Of a DNA stretch of 64,000 nt, positions 17,915-27,367 are shown one piece after another. The DNA lies in the NCBI GenBank assembly GCA_019637295.1, contig JAHBVX010000002.1, positions 496,001-560,000 on the forward strand. Reading direction: 5' to 3'. The notes below the pieces were generated by a model, which worked only from the letters and a program-made list of their open reading frames with translations, ran no database searches and had not been told where the DNA came from. The DNA comes from Polyangiaceae bacterium. GTDB lineage: Bacteria > Myxococcota_A > Polyangia > Polyangiales > Polyangiaceae. The translations under genes were made by a program, and so were the position numbers. Within the stretch, counting starts at the first letter, position 1. The number at the start of each line of letters is the position of its first letter.

Positions 17915-18667
17915 ATGAGCGGTCACTCGAAGTGGGCGACGATCAAGCGGAAGAAGGGGGCCCTCGACGCCAAGCGCGGCAAGGTCTTCACCAAGCTGAT
18001 CCGCGAGATCGTGACTGCCGCGCGCATGGGCGGTGGAGATCAAGACGGCAACCCGCGCCTGCGCAAGGCGATCGCCGACGCCAAGGCGCAGCAGATGCCC
18101 GCGGACACGATCAAACGCGCCACTCAGCGCGGCACCGGCGAGATCGAGGGTGCCAGTTATGACGAGGTCCTGTACGAAGGCACCGGACCCTCGGGCACTC
18201 TGTTCCTGGTCGAGGGGATGACGGACAACCGCAACCGCACGGTGGCGGAGCTTCGCAAGATCTTCGAGCGCCACAACGGCCTGCTCGGAAGCTCCGGCAC
18301 CGCAGGATGGGCCTTCGATCGCTTCGGCACGATCAGCTTGAACAAGGCGCAGGTGAGCGAGGAGCAACTGATGGAGGCCGCGGTAGAGGCGGGAGCCGAG
18401 GACTATCGCGACGAGGGCGAGGCGTGGGTGGTGTATACGCCTCCGGATCAGCTGTACGAAGTCAGCGCCGTGCTCGAGAAGGCGGGGCTAGCCGTGGAGC
18501 AGGCCGCGCTCGCGCACGTCCCCAAGAACAAGAAGACGGTGACGGGTCACGACGCCGAGGTTTGCTTGAACCTGGTAGACGCGCTCGACGAGCACGATGA
18601 CGTCCAGAACGTCTACGCCGACTTCGACGTCCCGGACGCGGAGCTCGAGCGCTTGGCGGAGGGCTGA
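17915..18667 (+). CDS. YebC/PmpR family protein (TACO1-like)
   Basis: 250-aa YebC-family protein. The start MSGHSKWATIKRKKGALD is diagnostic, as are KLIREIVTAARMGGGD, YEGTGPSGTLFLVEGMTDNRNRT and EAGAEDYRDEGE. Family members have been described as transcriptional regulators and, more recently, as factors that relieve ribosome stalling (the mitochondrial homologue TACO1 acts in translation). The ATG at 17915 is fixed by the conserved N-terminus. It converges with the CPBP protease gene with a 2-bp gap. Confidence 0.95.
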   Translation: MSGHSKWATIKRKKGALDAKRGKVFTKLIREIVTAARMGGGDQDGNPRLRKAIADAKAQQMPADTIKRATQRGTGEIEGASYDEVLYEGTGPSGTLFLVEGMTDNRNRTVAELRKIFERHNGLLGSSGTAGWAFDRFGTISLNKAQVSEEQLMEAAVEAGAEDYRDEGEAWVVYTPPDQLYEVSAVLEKAGLAVEQAALAHVPKNKKTVTGHDAEVCLNLVDALDEHDDVQNVYADFDVPDAELERLAEG

Positions 18668-18669
18668 GC

Positions 18670-19338
18670 TCAGCCGCCGGGGAATCGGAACTGCACTGCC
18701 GAGAAGTAGGTGAACGCCATGTGCGAAATGATCACCGGCGGCAGGCGTCCGAGCACGGAGGTCATGAACCCCCAGAACAGTCCCGTGCCGAGCGCGGCCA
18801 GCACCAACAGTGGATTGGCCCCCGCGACCGGGTCGGCCAGCAGGAAGGCCGTGGGCAGCACCGCCACCGCGTACAGCCCCGCACCGATCGGCCAGCCGCG
18901 CCGGGTACCGAAGGCCTCCGTCACGTCGCGCTGAACCCAACCCCGCCACACCAGCTCCTCGCACACCGGGATGAAGAGCAGCGCGGTGGTCAGCGGGATG
19001 GAGCGCTGCAGCACCTCGGAGTCGCCGACCTGGAGATAGAGCCGAAACAGCCAAGCGCCGCGCTCGGTGCTGGGCGGCGTGATGACGCTGCGCAGGAGCC
19101 AAGAGCCGACCAAGAGCACCGCCGCAGTCAGGGCGCCGATGGACAGGTCGCCCCACTTGGGCTTGAGCACGTCGAGCAACGTACCGTCGTCCCACAGGCG
19201 CCACACCGCGAAGCCGGCGAGGAGTGCGTACGGTACGGCGAGCCACAACCAGAACTCCGTGCTGCCCGCGAGCGCCGGGCGAAAGGCCATGCCGTGTGCC
19301 ACTGCGACCAGCGCGGTGACGAGCAGGGCGCGCTTCAC
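18670..19338 (-). CDS. CPBP-family intramembrane glutamic endopeptidase
   Basis: 222-aa membrane protein with about seven to eight hydrophobic segments. The CPBP (Rce1-like/Abi) motifs are visible: CEELVWRGWVQRDV (EExxxR), FWGFMTSVLGR, and IISHMAFTYFSA (second-site His). Such proteases cleave within the membrane; in bacteria they act in bacteriocin immunity, prenyl-protein processing or unknown pathways. The GTG start at 19338 overlaps the CoaBC stop (GTGA), so translation is probably coupled. A longer frame from 19395 is possible but unneeded. Confidence 0.82.
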   Translation of the reverse strand: MKRALLVTALVAVAHGMAFRPALAGSTEFWLWLAVPYALLAGFAVWRLWDDGTLLDVLKPKWGDLSIGALTAAVLLVGSWLLRSVITPPSTERGAWLFRLYLQVGDSEVLQRSIPLTTALLFIPVCEELVWRGWVQRDVTEAFGTRRGWPIGAGLYAVAVLPTAFLLADPVAGANPLLVLAALGTGLFWGFMTSVLGRLPPVIISHMAFTYFSAVQFRFPGG

Positions 19339-20633
19339 TTGCCCTTGTCTCCGAGCCGCGCGGCGACGAAGCTCAAGATGCGATCCGCCACCCAACCCTT
19401 GTCCGCACGCGGGAGCGGTTCCGTCGTCTCGTTGGTTATCACCGTGACGCGATTGTCATCCTGGCCGAGCGAGTCTCGCGCGTGGTTTGCCACGATCGCG
19501 TCACAGCGCTTGGCCACCAGCTTGGCGCGCGCGAGCTCGATCACTCGCGCGTCGCTGTCCGTCTCGACGGCGAAGCCGATTAGCAGGGGGCGGCGACCCG
19601 TACGCGCGCGGCCGATGTCTGCCAAGATGTCCGGGTTCTTGTGCAGCGCGAGCTTCAGGACTGGGGCGTGGCTCTTCAGCTTCGTCGGGTGTTCGGCGTC
19701 GGCGCGATAGTCGCCGACCGCGGCGGCCATGATCAGTACGTCAGCGGACCTGAGCTCCGGGCCGAGCGCCTCGTGGAGCGCGGACTGCATCGACAGGGCG
19801 CTGCGGACGTCTACCCGCAGGACGGACGGGGGAGTCGGCAGGTCGACCGGGCCGGCGATCAGGGTGACCCTGGCCCCGCGTCGGGCGGCGCGCTCCGCGA
19901 GCGCGAAGCCCATCTTACCGCTCGAGCGATTGCTCACGAAGCGCACCGGGTCGAGGTCCTCCACCGTGGGTCCGGCGCTGACGACGACGTGCAGCCCCGC
20001 GAGATCTTGCGGGGTGACCAGCGGTAGCAACTCGGCCAGGATCTGCTCCGGTTCGGCCATGCGCCCGACCCCGGAGTCGCCCGAAGCCACCTCACCATCG
20101 ACGGGTCCGACGAAGCGGCAGCGCCCATCGGACTGGAGCGTCGCGACGCTGCGCTGCGTGGCGGGATGAGACCACATCGTCGGGTGCATCGCGGGAGCGA
20201 CCAGCACCGGACAGGTCGCGCACAGTAGGGTGGCGGCGGCGAGATCGTCGGCGCGCCCAGTGGCCAGGCGCGCCAGAAAGTCGGCCGTTGCCGGTGCCAC
20301 CAGGATGGCGTCTGCCCACGCGGCCAGAGCCACGTGCAGCTCGCCGCCGGCGTGCGACCCGAACATGTCGCTCTCCACGGGTCGCCCGGACAGCCCCGAG
20401 AAGGTCGCCGGTCCCACGAACTCTACCGCCGAGCGGGTGAGCACCACGCGGACTTCGGCACCGGCTTTGGCCAGAGCGCGCGCCAGCGGGGCGGCCTTGT
20501 ACGCGGCGACGCTTCCGGTGACCACCAGCAGCACGTGCTGGGGGGCTCGCTGATCCTCGCGCCCGGACGCGGGCCGGACCAGGCGCAGGGGCGGCTGGCT
20601 CGGAGCGCGGGGACCAGGGGGAGTGGAAGTCAT
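19335..20633 (-). CDS. coaBC: bifunctional phosphopantothenoylcysteine decarboxylase/phosphopantothenate-cysteine ligase
   Basis: 432-aa CoaBC, catalysing two coenzyme A steps: ligation of cysteine to 4'-phosphopantothenate and FMN-dependent decarboxylation. CoaC half: VLLVVTGSVAAYKAA, the catalytic His in GGELHVALAAWAD, and LVAPAMHPTMW. CoaB half: VVSAGPTVEDLDPVRFVSNRSSGKMG, a clear ligase signature. An N-terminal extension of about 30 residues precedes the flavoprotein core. Its start overlaps the stop of the 3-methyladenine glycosylase gene, and its stop overlaps the CPBP start, so three unrelated functions share one tight operon. Confidence 0.95.
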   Translation of the reverse strand: MTSTPPGPRAPSQPPLRLVRPASGREDQRAPQHVLLVVTGSVAAYKAAPLARALAKAGAEVRVVLTRSAVEFVGPATFSGLSGRPVESDMFGSHAGGELHVALAAWADAILVAPATADFLARLATGRADDLAAATLLCATCPVLVAPAMHPTMWSHPATQRSVATLQSDGRCRFVGPVDGEVASGDSGVGRMAEPEQILAELLPLVTPQDLAGLHVVVSAGPTVEDLDPVRFVSNRSSGKMGFALAERAARRGARVTLIAGPVDLPTPPSVLRVDVRSALSMQSALHEALGPELRSADVLIMAAAVGDYRADAEHPTKLKSHAPVLKLALHKNPDILADIGRARTGRRPLLIGFAVETDSDARVIELARAKLVAKRCDAIVANHARDSLGQDDNRVTVITNETTEPLPRADKGWVADRILSFVAARLGDKGK

Positions 20634-21307
20634 CGCGCCGGCAGCCTACCCCGAGCCCGAGGTCCTCGGGAAACCCACGGGCTGTCCGCCGCGAAGAATC
20701 GCCAGGGTCGCTCGGCCCACTCCCGGGCGTACGGAACGCCCACCCGAGCCGAGCGCCGCACGGCGAGCGGCTCCCCTGCGGCGAAGTACACCGGGCCGGC
20801 GCACAGATCGAGACCGTAGTGGCTGCGGTCGAAGCCGAAGGCTTGGCTCAGCTTGCCGGGACCGTTGGTCAGGCAGGGCGAGTCGACGGGGAGCCCGCGC
20901 CGCGCGGCCATCTGCCTCTGGCCCGCCAGGGGCTCCACGGCGCGGATCAGCACGGCGTGCGGCTGACCGACGCCGCCAGTCACCACGTTGAAGTTCCAGT
21001 GCATGCCGTAGACGAAGAAGACGTAGGCGTGCCCGGCGGCGCCGTACATCACCTCGGTGCGTGAGGTGCGGCGCCCCCCGAAGCTGTGCGCTGCTCGGTC
21101 TTCGGGGCCCCGGTACGCTTCGGTCTCGACGATCCGACCCACCAGTCGTCCGCGCGGCTGTTCGTGCACGAGCAGCGCGCCAATCAGGCCCCGAGCCACG
21201 GACAGCACTGGACGCTCGAAGAACGAGCGCGGAAGAGCTTGATAACGCAGTGCATCATCGCGCTCTTCGGGCGCTTTCCGGCGTTCGTTACCGTGCGCTC
21301 GGCCCAT
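20630..21307 (-). CDS. DNA-3-methyladenine glycosylase (AAG/Mpg family)
   Basis: 225-aa base-excision repair enzyme removing alkylated purines. Family motifs are present: GRIVETEAYRGPEDRAAHS with the catalytic Glu, VMYGAAGHAYVFFVYGMHWNFNVV, AVLIRAVEP, and NGPGKLSQAFG. Length is normal for the human-AAG-like family. ATG 21307 has a GGGAG site 8 nt upstream. The divergent kinase gene starts only 19 bp away, so each gene's promoter must lie partly inside the other. Confidence 0.93.
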   Translation of the reverse strand: MGRAHGNERRKAPEERDDALRYQALPRSFFERPVLSVARGLIGALLVHEQPRGRLVGRIVETEAYRGPEDRAAHSFGGRRTSRTEVMYGAAGHAYVFFVYGMHWNFNVVTGGVGQPHAVLIRAVEPLAGQRQMAARRGLPVDSPCLTNGPGKLSQAFGFDRSHYGLDLCAGPVYFAAGEPLAVRRSARVGVPYAREWAERPWRFFAADSPWVSRGPRARGRLPAR

Positions 21308-21326
21308 CTGGTAGGCTCCCAGCTGG

Positions 21327-22907
21327 ATGCACGCCGTTCAGGCCACACAGCCGCAGGCCCGGATCGTGGGTCGCTACGCGATCTACGGTGAAATCGCCTC
21401 CGGGGGCATGGCGACGGTGCACTTCGGGCGCTTGGTAGGACAGGTCGGCTTCTCCCGCACGGTGGCCATCAAGAGGCTGCACCCGCAGTTTGCCAAGGAT
21501 CCGGACTTCGTGTCGATGTTCGTCGACGAGGCCAGGCTCGCCGCGCGCATTCAGCACCCGAACGTGGTGCCGACGGTCGACATCGTCTGTATCGACGACG
21601 AGCTGTTCTTGGTCATGGAGTACGTCCAGGGTGAGGCACTCTCGAAGCTCATCCGGGCCGCGCGTCGAGCGGAGCAGATGGTGCCCCCGAGGATCGCGAC
21701 CAGCATCGTCGCCGGCGCGCTGCACGGCCTACACGCCGCACACGAGGCGAAGAGCGAGCGCGGCGAGCCGCTGAACATCGTCCACCGCGACGTGTCGCCC
21801 CAGAATATCCTGGTGGGCAGCGACGGCGTGTCCCGCGTGCTCGACTTTGGCGTGGCCAAAGCAGCGATGCGCGTCACCTCGACGCGCGACGGGCAGATGA
21901 AGGGCAAGATCGCCTACATGGCCCCGGAGCAGATGCGGGGTCGCGGGGTGGACCGGCGTACGGATCTGTTCGCCGCAGGAGTCGTACTCTGGGAAGCGCT
22001 CACCGGGCGCCGCCTGTTCGACGGCAACGATCCGGGTGAAATCCTGACCAAGCTGCTCGAGGAGCCCATCGCGCTCCCGTCCAGCGTCGAGCCCAGCGTG
22101 CCCCCGGTCCTCGATGAGCTAGTGATGCGCTCGCTCGAGCGGGACATCACCAGGCGCTACGCGACCGCCCGTGAGTTTGCCATTGCGCTCGAACACTCGG
22201 GCTACGTGGCGCTGCCGCGGGAGGTGGGCGAGTGGGTGGCCGCCATCGGCGGCGACTCGCTGGCCCGACGGGCCGAGCAGGTCGCCGAGATCGAGAGCAT
22301 CTCCTCGCACGTCAATCTGGTTGGGCTTCCCGGGGGCTCGGGCCCACCGTCGCTGCCCGCTGGCGAGGTACCCTCGCAGGTGACGAACGCCTCGCAGGTT
22401 CGTCACTCCCAGGTCAGCCATCCCTCCGCCGCGTCCCAGGGCTATGGGCCGCCGTCTCAGGTCAGCCTACCGGCCGGGATGGACGCGGGGGCAAAGCGCC
22501 GCAGCCTGACGGCAGCCCTGGTGGGCGTCGTCGCCGCGTTGACCATTGCGCTCTGCGTGCTCGTCATCGTCTGGATCCGGCGCCCCGCCGAGCCCGACCT
22601 GCTCCTGCCCCCCACCGAGCCGGTGCAGACGGCGGCGTCCCCCTCGGAGCCGGTGCCTGCGCGAGCCCCCAGCCCACCCCCAGACCCCACCCCGGAGGTG
22701 CCCACCGTCGTGCTCGCGCCCGAGCCTCCGGCGCCAGTCGCGACGGTGAAGTCCGTGCGCGCGCCGAGGGGCGCGTCGAAGCCCACGAGCGCCACGGCCG
22801 TCGCGCCTCCGACCCAGGCTCCGCCGCCCAAGCCCGCCGCCAACTGTGCGGACCCCACGTTCGTGGACAAGGATGGGGTCAAGCGCATCAAGCCGGAGTG
22901 CCGCTGA
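21327..22907 (+). CDS. Ser/Thr protein kinase, membrane-anchored
   Basis: 526-aa eukaryotic-type kinase. Kinase domain about 15-290: glycine loop GEIASGGMATVHFG, VAIKRLHP (ATP-binding Lys), IVHRDVSPQNIL (catalytic loop), VLDFGVAKA (DFG) and MAPEQM (APE-like). A Ser/Pro/Gln linker leads to one membrane segment at about 392-413 (GVVAALTIALCVLVIVWIR). Outside lies a Pro/Ala/Val-rich region and a short Cys-bearing end (NCADPTFVDKDGVKRIKPEC) seen in many myxobacterial kinases. All catalytic residues are present. A secreted/membrane protein gene follows 77 bp downstream, a possible partner. Confidence 0.92.
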   Translation: MHAVQATQPQARIVGRYAIYGEIASGGMATVHFGRLVGQVGFSRTVAIKRLHPQFAKDPDFVSMFVDEARLAARIQHPNVVPTVDIVCIDDELFLVMEYVQGEALSKLIRAARRAEQMVPPRIATSIVAGALHGLHAAHEAKSERGEPLNIVHRDVSPQNILVGSDGVSRVLDFGVAKAAMRVTSTRDGQMKGKIAYMAPEQMRGRGVDRRTDLFAAGVVLWEALTGRRLFDGNDPGEILTKLLEEPIALPSSVEPSVPPVLDELVMRSLERDITRRYATAREFAIALEHSGYVALPREVGEWVAAIGGDSLARRAEQVAEIESISSHVNLVGLPGGSGPPSLPAGEVPSQVTNASQVRHSQVSHPSAASQGYGPPSQVSLPAGMDAGAKRRSLTAALVGVVAALTIALCVLVIVWIRRPAEPDLLLPPTEPVQTAASPSEPVPARAPSPPPDPTPEVPTVVLAPEPPAPVATVKSVRAPRGASKPTSATAVAPPTQAPPPKPAANCADPTFVDKDGVKRIKPECR

Positions 22908-22984
22908 CGCGGGCAGCAGCAGCGGGGTCGCACGATTTTGCCGGGCTTGGGTCCGCCGAGCCCGGCGCGTAGTATAGGAGTGTG

Positions 22985-23833
22985 ATGAGCGTGTCGTATT
23001 CTCGGGCTTTGATCCTCGCGACGGTCTCTGCAGGGCTCTGGTCGCCAACTGCCGCGGCGCAGAGCCAGGGCGAGTGCGCGAGTTCCTACGAGAAGAGCCA
23101 AGAGCTGCGCAACCAAGGCCAGCTCCGGGGTGCTCGCAAGCAGTTGCTCACCTGTGCGCAGGCGTCGTGCGCGGACTTCATCAAGCGAGACTGTGCAAAG
23201 TGGCTTGGCGAGGTCGACGCGCAGCTGCCGACGGTCGTGTTCAGCGCGCGCGCCAGAGGCCAGGACGTCACCGACGTCGAGGTCACCATCGGCGACGAAG
23301 TGCTCGCCGAGACCCTCGACGGTCGCGCCATCCCCATGGACCCGGGCTCGATGGTCTTCGTGTTCGAGAGCTCCGAGTTCGGTCGCAAGGAGAAGAAGTT
23401 CGTTGTCAAAGAGGGGCAGAAATCCCAGGCCGTGAGCGTCGACTTCGGGGGAGACGACGGCAGCGGAGGTGGGGTGGGCGGGTCGACGGATGACATCGAT
23501 CGCGGCGCGCTGCCTTGGATCTTCACCGGCGTGGGGGTGATTGGGCTCGGCGCGTTCGGCTTCTTTGCGCTGTCCGGCAAGAGCGACGAGGACGGCCTGG
23601 CCTGCGCGAAGACCAAGACCTGCTCGGACGACGAGATCGATCCCATCAAACAGAAGTACCTCATCGCCGACATCTCGCTGGGCGTGGGGCTCGTCAGCCT
23701 CGGCGTGGCCACCTACCTGTTTCTGGCGCCCGGCGGCAAGCGCACGCCTCCGGCTGCGGACAGCGCTCGCTTTCGTTTCGACGTCGCTCCCACTCGCGGC
23801 GGCGGGTTCGCCACGGTCGGCGGGCTGTTCTGA
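22985..23833 (+). CDS. exported hypothetical protein (kinase neighbour)
   Basis: 282-aa exported protein. A signal peptide (ending near AAAQS) is followed by a cysteine-containing helical part (ASSYEKSQELRNQGQLRGAR, CAQASCADFIKRDC) resembling a TPR-like unit, then a beta-rich PEGA-like part and two hydrophobic segments near the C-terminus (WIFTGVGVIGLGAFGFFAL and LGVGLVSLGVATYLFLAP). Proteins of this build often follow Ser/Thr kinases in myxobacteria; the function is not established. GGAG lies 5 nt before ATG 22985. A GTG three bases earlier is an alternative. It converges with feoB with 2 bp between stops. Confidence 0.6.
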   Translation: MSVSYSRALILATVSAGLWSPTAAAQSQGECASSYEKSQELRNQGQLRGARKQLLTCAQASCADFIKRDCAKWLGEVDAQLPTVVFSARARGQDVTDVEVTIGDEVLAETLDGRAIPMDPGSMVFVFESSEFGRKEKKFVVKEGQKSQAVSVDFGGDDGSGGGVGGSTDDIDRGALPWIFTGVGVIGLGAFGFFALSGKSDEDGLACAKTKTCSDDEIDPIKQKYLIADISLGVGLVSLGVATYLFLAPGGKRTPPAADSARFRFDVAPTRGGGFATVGGLF

Positions 23834-23835
23834 GG

Positions 23836-26031
23836 TCAGAAGCCCATCGCGCGGCCGAGCTGAAACACCAACAGGCTGGCTAGGTAGGCGATGCCTGTCA
23901 TGTAGGCGAACAGGAACGCGGGCCAGCGGTAGCCGCGGGTCTCGCGTTTGACGACCGCCAGCGTGCTCATGCACTGACACGCCAGGGCGAAGAAGATCAT
24001 GAGACTCAACCCCGCGAGCGGAGTGTACGCCGGGGTGCCGTCGTCGCGCTTCTCCGAGCGGATCTTGTCGCGTAGCGACTGTGGATCGTCGTCGTCGACC
24101 TCGCCGATGCCGTAGACCAAACCCATGGTCGAGATGAAGACCTCGCGTGCGGCGAAGGCGCCGATGATACCCACGCCAATCTTCCAGTCGAAGCCGAGGG
24201 GCTCGAGCGCGGGCTCGATGGCGTGACCCACGCGGCCCGCGTAGGAGTGTTCGAGTTGCCTGGCGCGCCGCGCAGCGCCGTCCTCTTCGGCGTGCTCCGC
24301 CGTCGCCGTCGGTGCGCTTGCCGGTCCGCTCTCGGGCAGCTTGGGAAAGGAGAGCAGCACCCAGAGCACTACGGTGGCTGCCAAGATCACCGTGCCCGCC
24401 TCGCGCAGGAACAACCAAGAGCGCTCCCACATCATGCGCAGGACCGCGAGCGGGTTCGGCAGTCGATAGGGGGGCAGCTCCAGGATCAGGGGCACCTGTC
24501 GGCCCTTGACCACGGTTCGACCGATCACGGCGGCCGACACGAGCGCGACGAGCACGGAGAACAGGTACATGGCCACCATGAGCAGCCCTTGCACGGGCAG
24601 CACGCCGAGCACCGTCGCCGGTGGAAAGAGCGCGGCGATGATCAGGGTGTAGACCGGCAGCCGCGCCGAGCAGGTCATCAGCGGGATGACCAGCATCGTG
24701 AGGAGCCGGTCACGCCAGCGCTCCATGGTTCGCGTGGCAAGGATGGCGGGCACCGCGCAGGCGAAACCCGACAACATGGGCACGAACGCGCGACCGTGTA
24801 GCCCGAGGGAACGCATGATGCGGTCCATCAGATACGCCACCCGCGCCATGTAGCCCGTGTCCTCCAGCAACCCGATGAACAGGAACAGGAGCAAGATCTG
24901 CGGCAAGAAGACGACGACGTTGCCGACGCCGCCGATGAGACCCTCCACCAGAAAGTCCCGCAGCAGCCCGTCGGGTAGCGCGCCCTCGACCATCCGGCTC
25001 AGCCCGCCGAAGGTCGCCTCCACCAGGCTGATCAAGGGATCGGCCCAGCTGAACAACGTCTGGAAGAGCACCAGCATCACGGCCAAGAAGATCACGAACC
25101 CGAACACGGGGTGCAGCAGCACCCGGTCCACGCGCTCGGACGACGCCCGCTTCTCGCCAGCGGGCTGAGCGCCCTCGTACAGCTCGGCGGCGTGCGCATC
25201 GAGGAAGGCGTATCGGGTGGCGATGATCTCGCGGTCCAGATCCCGGTCGCCCGCCTGCTCGTGGGCGCGCAAGCAACGATCTCGCAGGCCCTGGGGAATG
25301 TGCTCGAGCTCGTCGTCGGGCTCCAGGCTACCGAGCGCCCAGAGCCCGAGGGCGCGGTCGCGCTCGACGTTTCGCCGCCAGGAGTCGGGCAAGCCCTCGG
25401 CGACCCGATCGGCGTCCTCGATCAGCGCCTTGGGGTAGCGGAGCGCGAGGGCTCCGCTCGGGGTGACGCCCAGGGCGGACGCCATGGCCTCTCGCAGCGG
25501 CACGAGTCCCTCGCGCTTCCTCGCGTTGGTCGACACGCAGGGCACGCCGAGCAGCTGGCTGATGGCGGAGGGGCTCGGGGGTGCGTCCGTGACCTCGTCG
25601 ATCATGTTCAGCGCGATCACGAGCGGCACGCGGAGCTCCACCAGCTGCAGCGCCAGGTACAAGTTGCGGATGAGCTGACCCGCGTCCACGACCAGCACCA
25701 CGAGCTCGGGCGCTGGCTGTGAGGCGAGGCCGAGCACGCAGTCGAGCGCGATCTGCTCTTCTGCCGAGCGGGCCGACAAGGAGTAGCTCCCAGGCACGTC
25801 GACGACCTCGACCTCGAGCTCCGGACCCAGCCGCGCCTGACCCTCCCGCAGCTCGACCGTCACCCCGGGGTAGTTGCCGACACGCGCGCGCTGGCCGGTC
25901 AGCGCATTGAAGAGCGTGCTCTTGCCGACGTTCGGGTTGCCGACCAGCACGACTCGCTGGCGAGCGGCCAGCTTCGGGGGGGTAGCCGCGGCCGGCCGCG
26001 CCCCGGCGTGCTCGCCGGCGGACTCGGTCAC
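23836..26031 (-). CDS. feoB: ferrous iron transporter FeoB
   Basis: 731-aa inner-membrane Fe2+ transporter. N-terminal G domain: [10 protein letters not shown] (G1), YPGVTVE (G2), DVPGSYSLS (G3), ALNMIDE (G4). A helical spacer follows, then about 8-10 membrane segments with two Gate domains; [16 protein letters not shown] keeps the conserved Cys. Start: GTG at 26031 overlaps the feoA stop (GTGA). A longer open frame to 26688 is only readthrough of other sequence. Together with feoA it imports ferrous iron, controlled by the Fur-type site upstream of feoA. Confidence 0.96.
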   Translation of the reverse strand: MTESAGEHAGARPAAATPPKLAARQRVVLVGNPNVGKSTLFNALTGQRARVGNYPGVTVELREGQARLGPELEVEVVDVPGSYSLSARSAEEQIALDCVLGLASQPAPELVVLVVDAGQLIRNLYLALQLVELRVPLVIALNMIDEVTDAPPSPSAISQLLGVPCVSTNARKREGLVPLREAMASALGVTPSGALALRYPKALIEDADRVAEGLPDSWRRNVERDRALGLWALGSLEPDDELEHIPQGLRDRCLRAHEQAGDRDLDREIIATRYAFLDAHAAELYEGAQPAGEKRASSERVDRVLLHPVFGFVIFLAVMLVLFQTLFSWADPLISLVEATFGGLSRMVEGALPDGLLRDFLVEGLIGGVGNVVVFLPQILLLFLFIGLLEDTGYMARVAYLMDRIMRSLGLHGRAFVPMLSGFACAVPAILATRTMERWRDRLLTMLVIPLMTCSARLPVYTLIIAALFPPATVLGVLPVQGLLMVAMYLFSVLVALVSAAVIGRTVVKGRQVPLILELPPYRLPNPLAVLRMMWERSWLFLREAGTVILAATVVLWVLLSFPKLPESGPASAPTATAEHAEEDGAARRARQLEHSYAGRVGHAIEPALEPLGFDWKIGVGIIGAFAAREVFISTMGLVYGIGEVDDDDPQSLRDKIRSEKRDDGTPAYTPLAGLSLMIFFALACQCMSTLAVVKRETRGYRWPAFLFAYMTGIAYLASLLVFQLGRAMGF

Positions 26032-26306
26032 GAGGCCCTCGCTGGACTCGCGGCGGGTGAGCTGTCGGGCATCGTCCCCTGCGCCACCTGCACGATCCGG
26101 ATCGACTCCGCTTCGGCGCGACGGATCGACAGGCTCGCGCCGCGGACCAACAGCTCGAGTGGATCCCCGAGCGGCGCGACGCCGACCAGGCGCACGCGGG
26201 TGCCCGGGAGCAGCCCGAGCTCCATCAACCGCCGGCGGAAGGCCCGCGGCCCGCCGACGTGCTCGACGGTCACGGTGTCGCCGACGGCGATGTCCGCGAG
26301 CATCAT
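26028..26306 (-). CDS. feoA: FeoA family protein
   Basis: 92-aa cytoplasmic SH3-like partner of Feo[52 protein letters not shown], then [13 protein letters not shown]. The C-terminus after residue 77 is Ala/Ser/Pro-rich and overlaps the feoB start. ATG at 26306 or 26303. The gene lies 57 bp downstream of a near-perfect Fur-type palindrome. Confidence 0.93.
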   Translation of the reverse strand: MMLADIAVGDTVTVEHVGGPRAFRRRLMELGLLPGTRVRLVGVAPLGDPLELLVRGASLSIRRAEAESIRIVQVAQGTMPDSSPAASPARAS

Positions 26307-26363
26307 GGCGTGGTCCTGGGGTGGGAGTGGTCGTGCATCGAGGAGATCCTGCGCATGCCCTAG

Positions 26364-26390
26364 CGCAATTGAAAACGATTTTCAATTGCG
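26364..26390. promoter_or_regulatory. Fur-type operator upstream of feoAB
   Basis: A 27-bp perfect dyad: CGCAATTGAAAA, centre CGA, TTTTCAATTGCG. Its core, TGAAAACGATTTTCA, fits the TGA-N9-TCA (7-1-7) Fur consensus and is AT-rich in a very GC-rich region. It lies 57 bp upstream of feoA. It also covers the last codons and TGA stop (26382-26384) of the upstream kinase gene. Repression of feoAB by iron-loaded Fur is inferred from established knowledge of Feo systems. Confidence 0.85.
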
Positions 26391-27347
26391 GGCGATGCCC
26401 GCGCGGAGCCGCTGCCGCGCGACCTCCACGGCCTGACCGAGGGGGTTGCCCCAGGTCGAGGCGGGGTGGGCTCGGAGCACCTGGCGCAGGGCCTCGAGCA
26501 TTTCCGCGGCGGACGGGAACCGCCGCTCCCGCTCGCGCTCCAGGGCGCGCTGTATGGTCATGGACAGCCCCAGGGGCAGGTGGGGAGCCCGGCTCGCCAG
26601 CAGCGGCACGCGTGGATCCTGCACCCGTCGGATGACCTCGACGTCCGACGCGCCGTCGAACAGCCGCGTGCCCGTGTACGCCTCCCACAGCACGATGCCG
26701 AGGCTGTAGAGGTCACTCTCGGGCGTCGGGTCCTCGCCCCGGGCCATCTCGGGGGCGAGGTAGCTCAGCTTGCCTTTGACCATGTCGGGTTGGGTGATTC
26801 GCCCACGGTCCATCGCCCGCGCCATCCCAAAGTCCGCGAGCTTGGTCACGCCGATCACGTCGAGCAGGATGTTGGGAGGTGACACGTCGCGATGGAGCAC
26901 CGGCGAGATGTCGCCGCGCTCGTCGCGCGAGGTGTGAGCAGCGTCGAGCGCCCGCAAGACCTCGATGCCGACGGCCGTGATGATGGGCCAGGGAGCGGGC
27001 TGGTCACCGGTGCTGCTCAAGTACTGCCCGAGGTGGATGCCCTCGACCCACTCGGTCACCAGGTAGTGTCGGCCGCTCTCGTCCACGCCAAAGTCGTGGA
27101 TCTGCACGACGTTCGGGTGTCTGAGCCGCGCGCCCACGCGCGCCTCTTCGATGAACATCGCCACGACCTCGGGATAGGCCGCGACGTGCTCGTGCAGGCG
27201 CTTCAGCGCGACGGTGCGTCGGATGCCGTGCGCGCCATAGGTGAGCGCGCGCCACACCTGCGCCATACCCCCTTCGCCCACCAAGGCGACGAGGGCGTAC
27301 TTACCGTCGACGATGGCGCCCGGCTGGTCTCCCGGGTTCGAGTCCAT
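26382..27347 (-). CDS. Ser/Thr protein kinase, soluble
   Basis: 321-aa kinase made almost only of the catalytic domain. Visible: [13 protein letters not shown] (glycine loop), [10 protein letters not shown] (Lys), [13 protein letters not shown] (catalytic loop), [11 protein letters not shown] (DFG), [11 protein letters not shown] (APE). The family residue after HRDVSP is normally Gln; here it is Pro. No membrane segment or sensor domain is present, so it is probably cytoplasmic and depends on a partner for input. Its stop codon sits inside the feo Fur-type operator. It is 20 bp downstream of the deacetylase gene on the same strand. Confidence 0.9.
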   Translation of the reverse strand: MDSNPGDQPGAIVDGKYALVALVGEGGMAQVWRALTYGAHGIRRTVALKRLHEHVAAYPEVVAMFIEEARVGARLRHPNVVQIHDFGVDESGRHYLVTEWVEGIHLGQYLSSTGDQPAPWPIITAVGIEVLRALDAAHTSRDERGDISPVLHRDVSPPNILLDVIGVTKLADFGMARAMDRGRITQPDMVKGKLSYLAPEMARGEDPTPESDLYSLGIVLWEAYTGTRLFDGASDVEVIRRVQDPRVPLLASRAPHLPLGLSMTIQRALERERERRFPSAAEMLEALRQVLRAHPASTWGNPLGQAVEVARQRLRAGIARN

Positions 27348-27367
27348 GAGTCAGGCCCCTTCGAGCG

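Noticed and set aside
22457-24430. 657-codon minus-strand frame over kinase tail and feoB end
   Set aside because: Spans two convergent real genes; low-complexity translation.
26032-26688. N-terminal extension of FeoB by about 219 residues
   Set aside because: Runs antisense-like through feoA and the kinase gene in another frame, Pro/Arg-rich; FeoB homology starts after GTG 26031.
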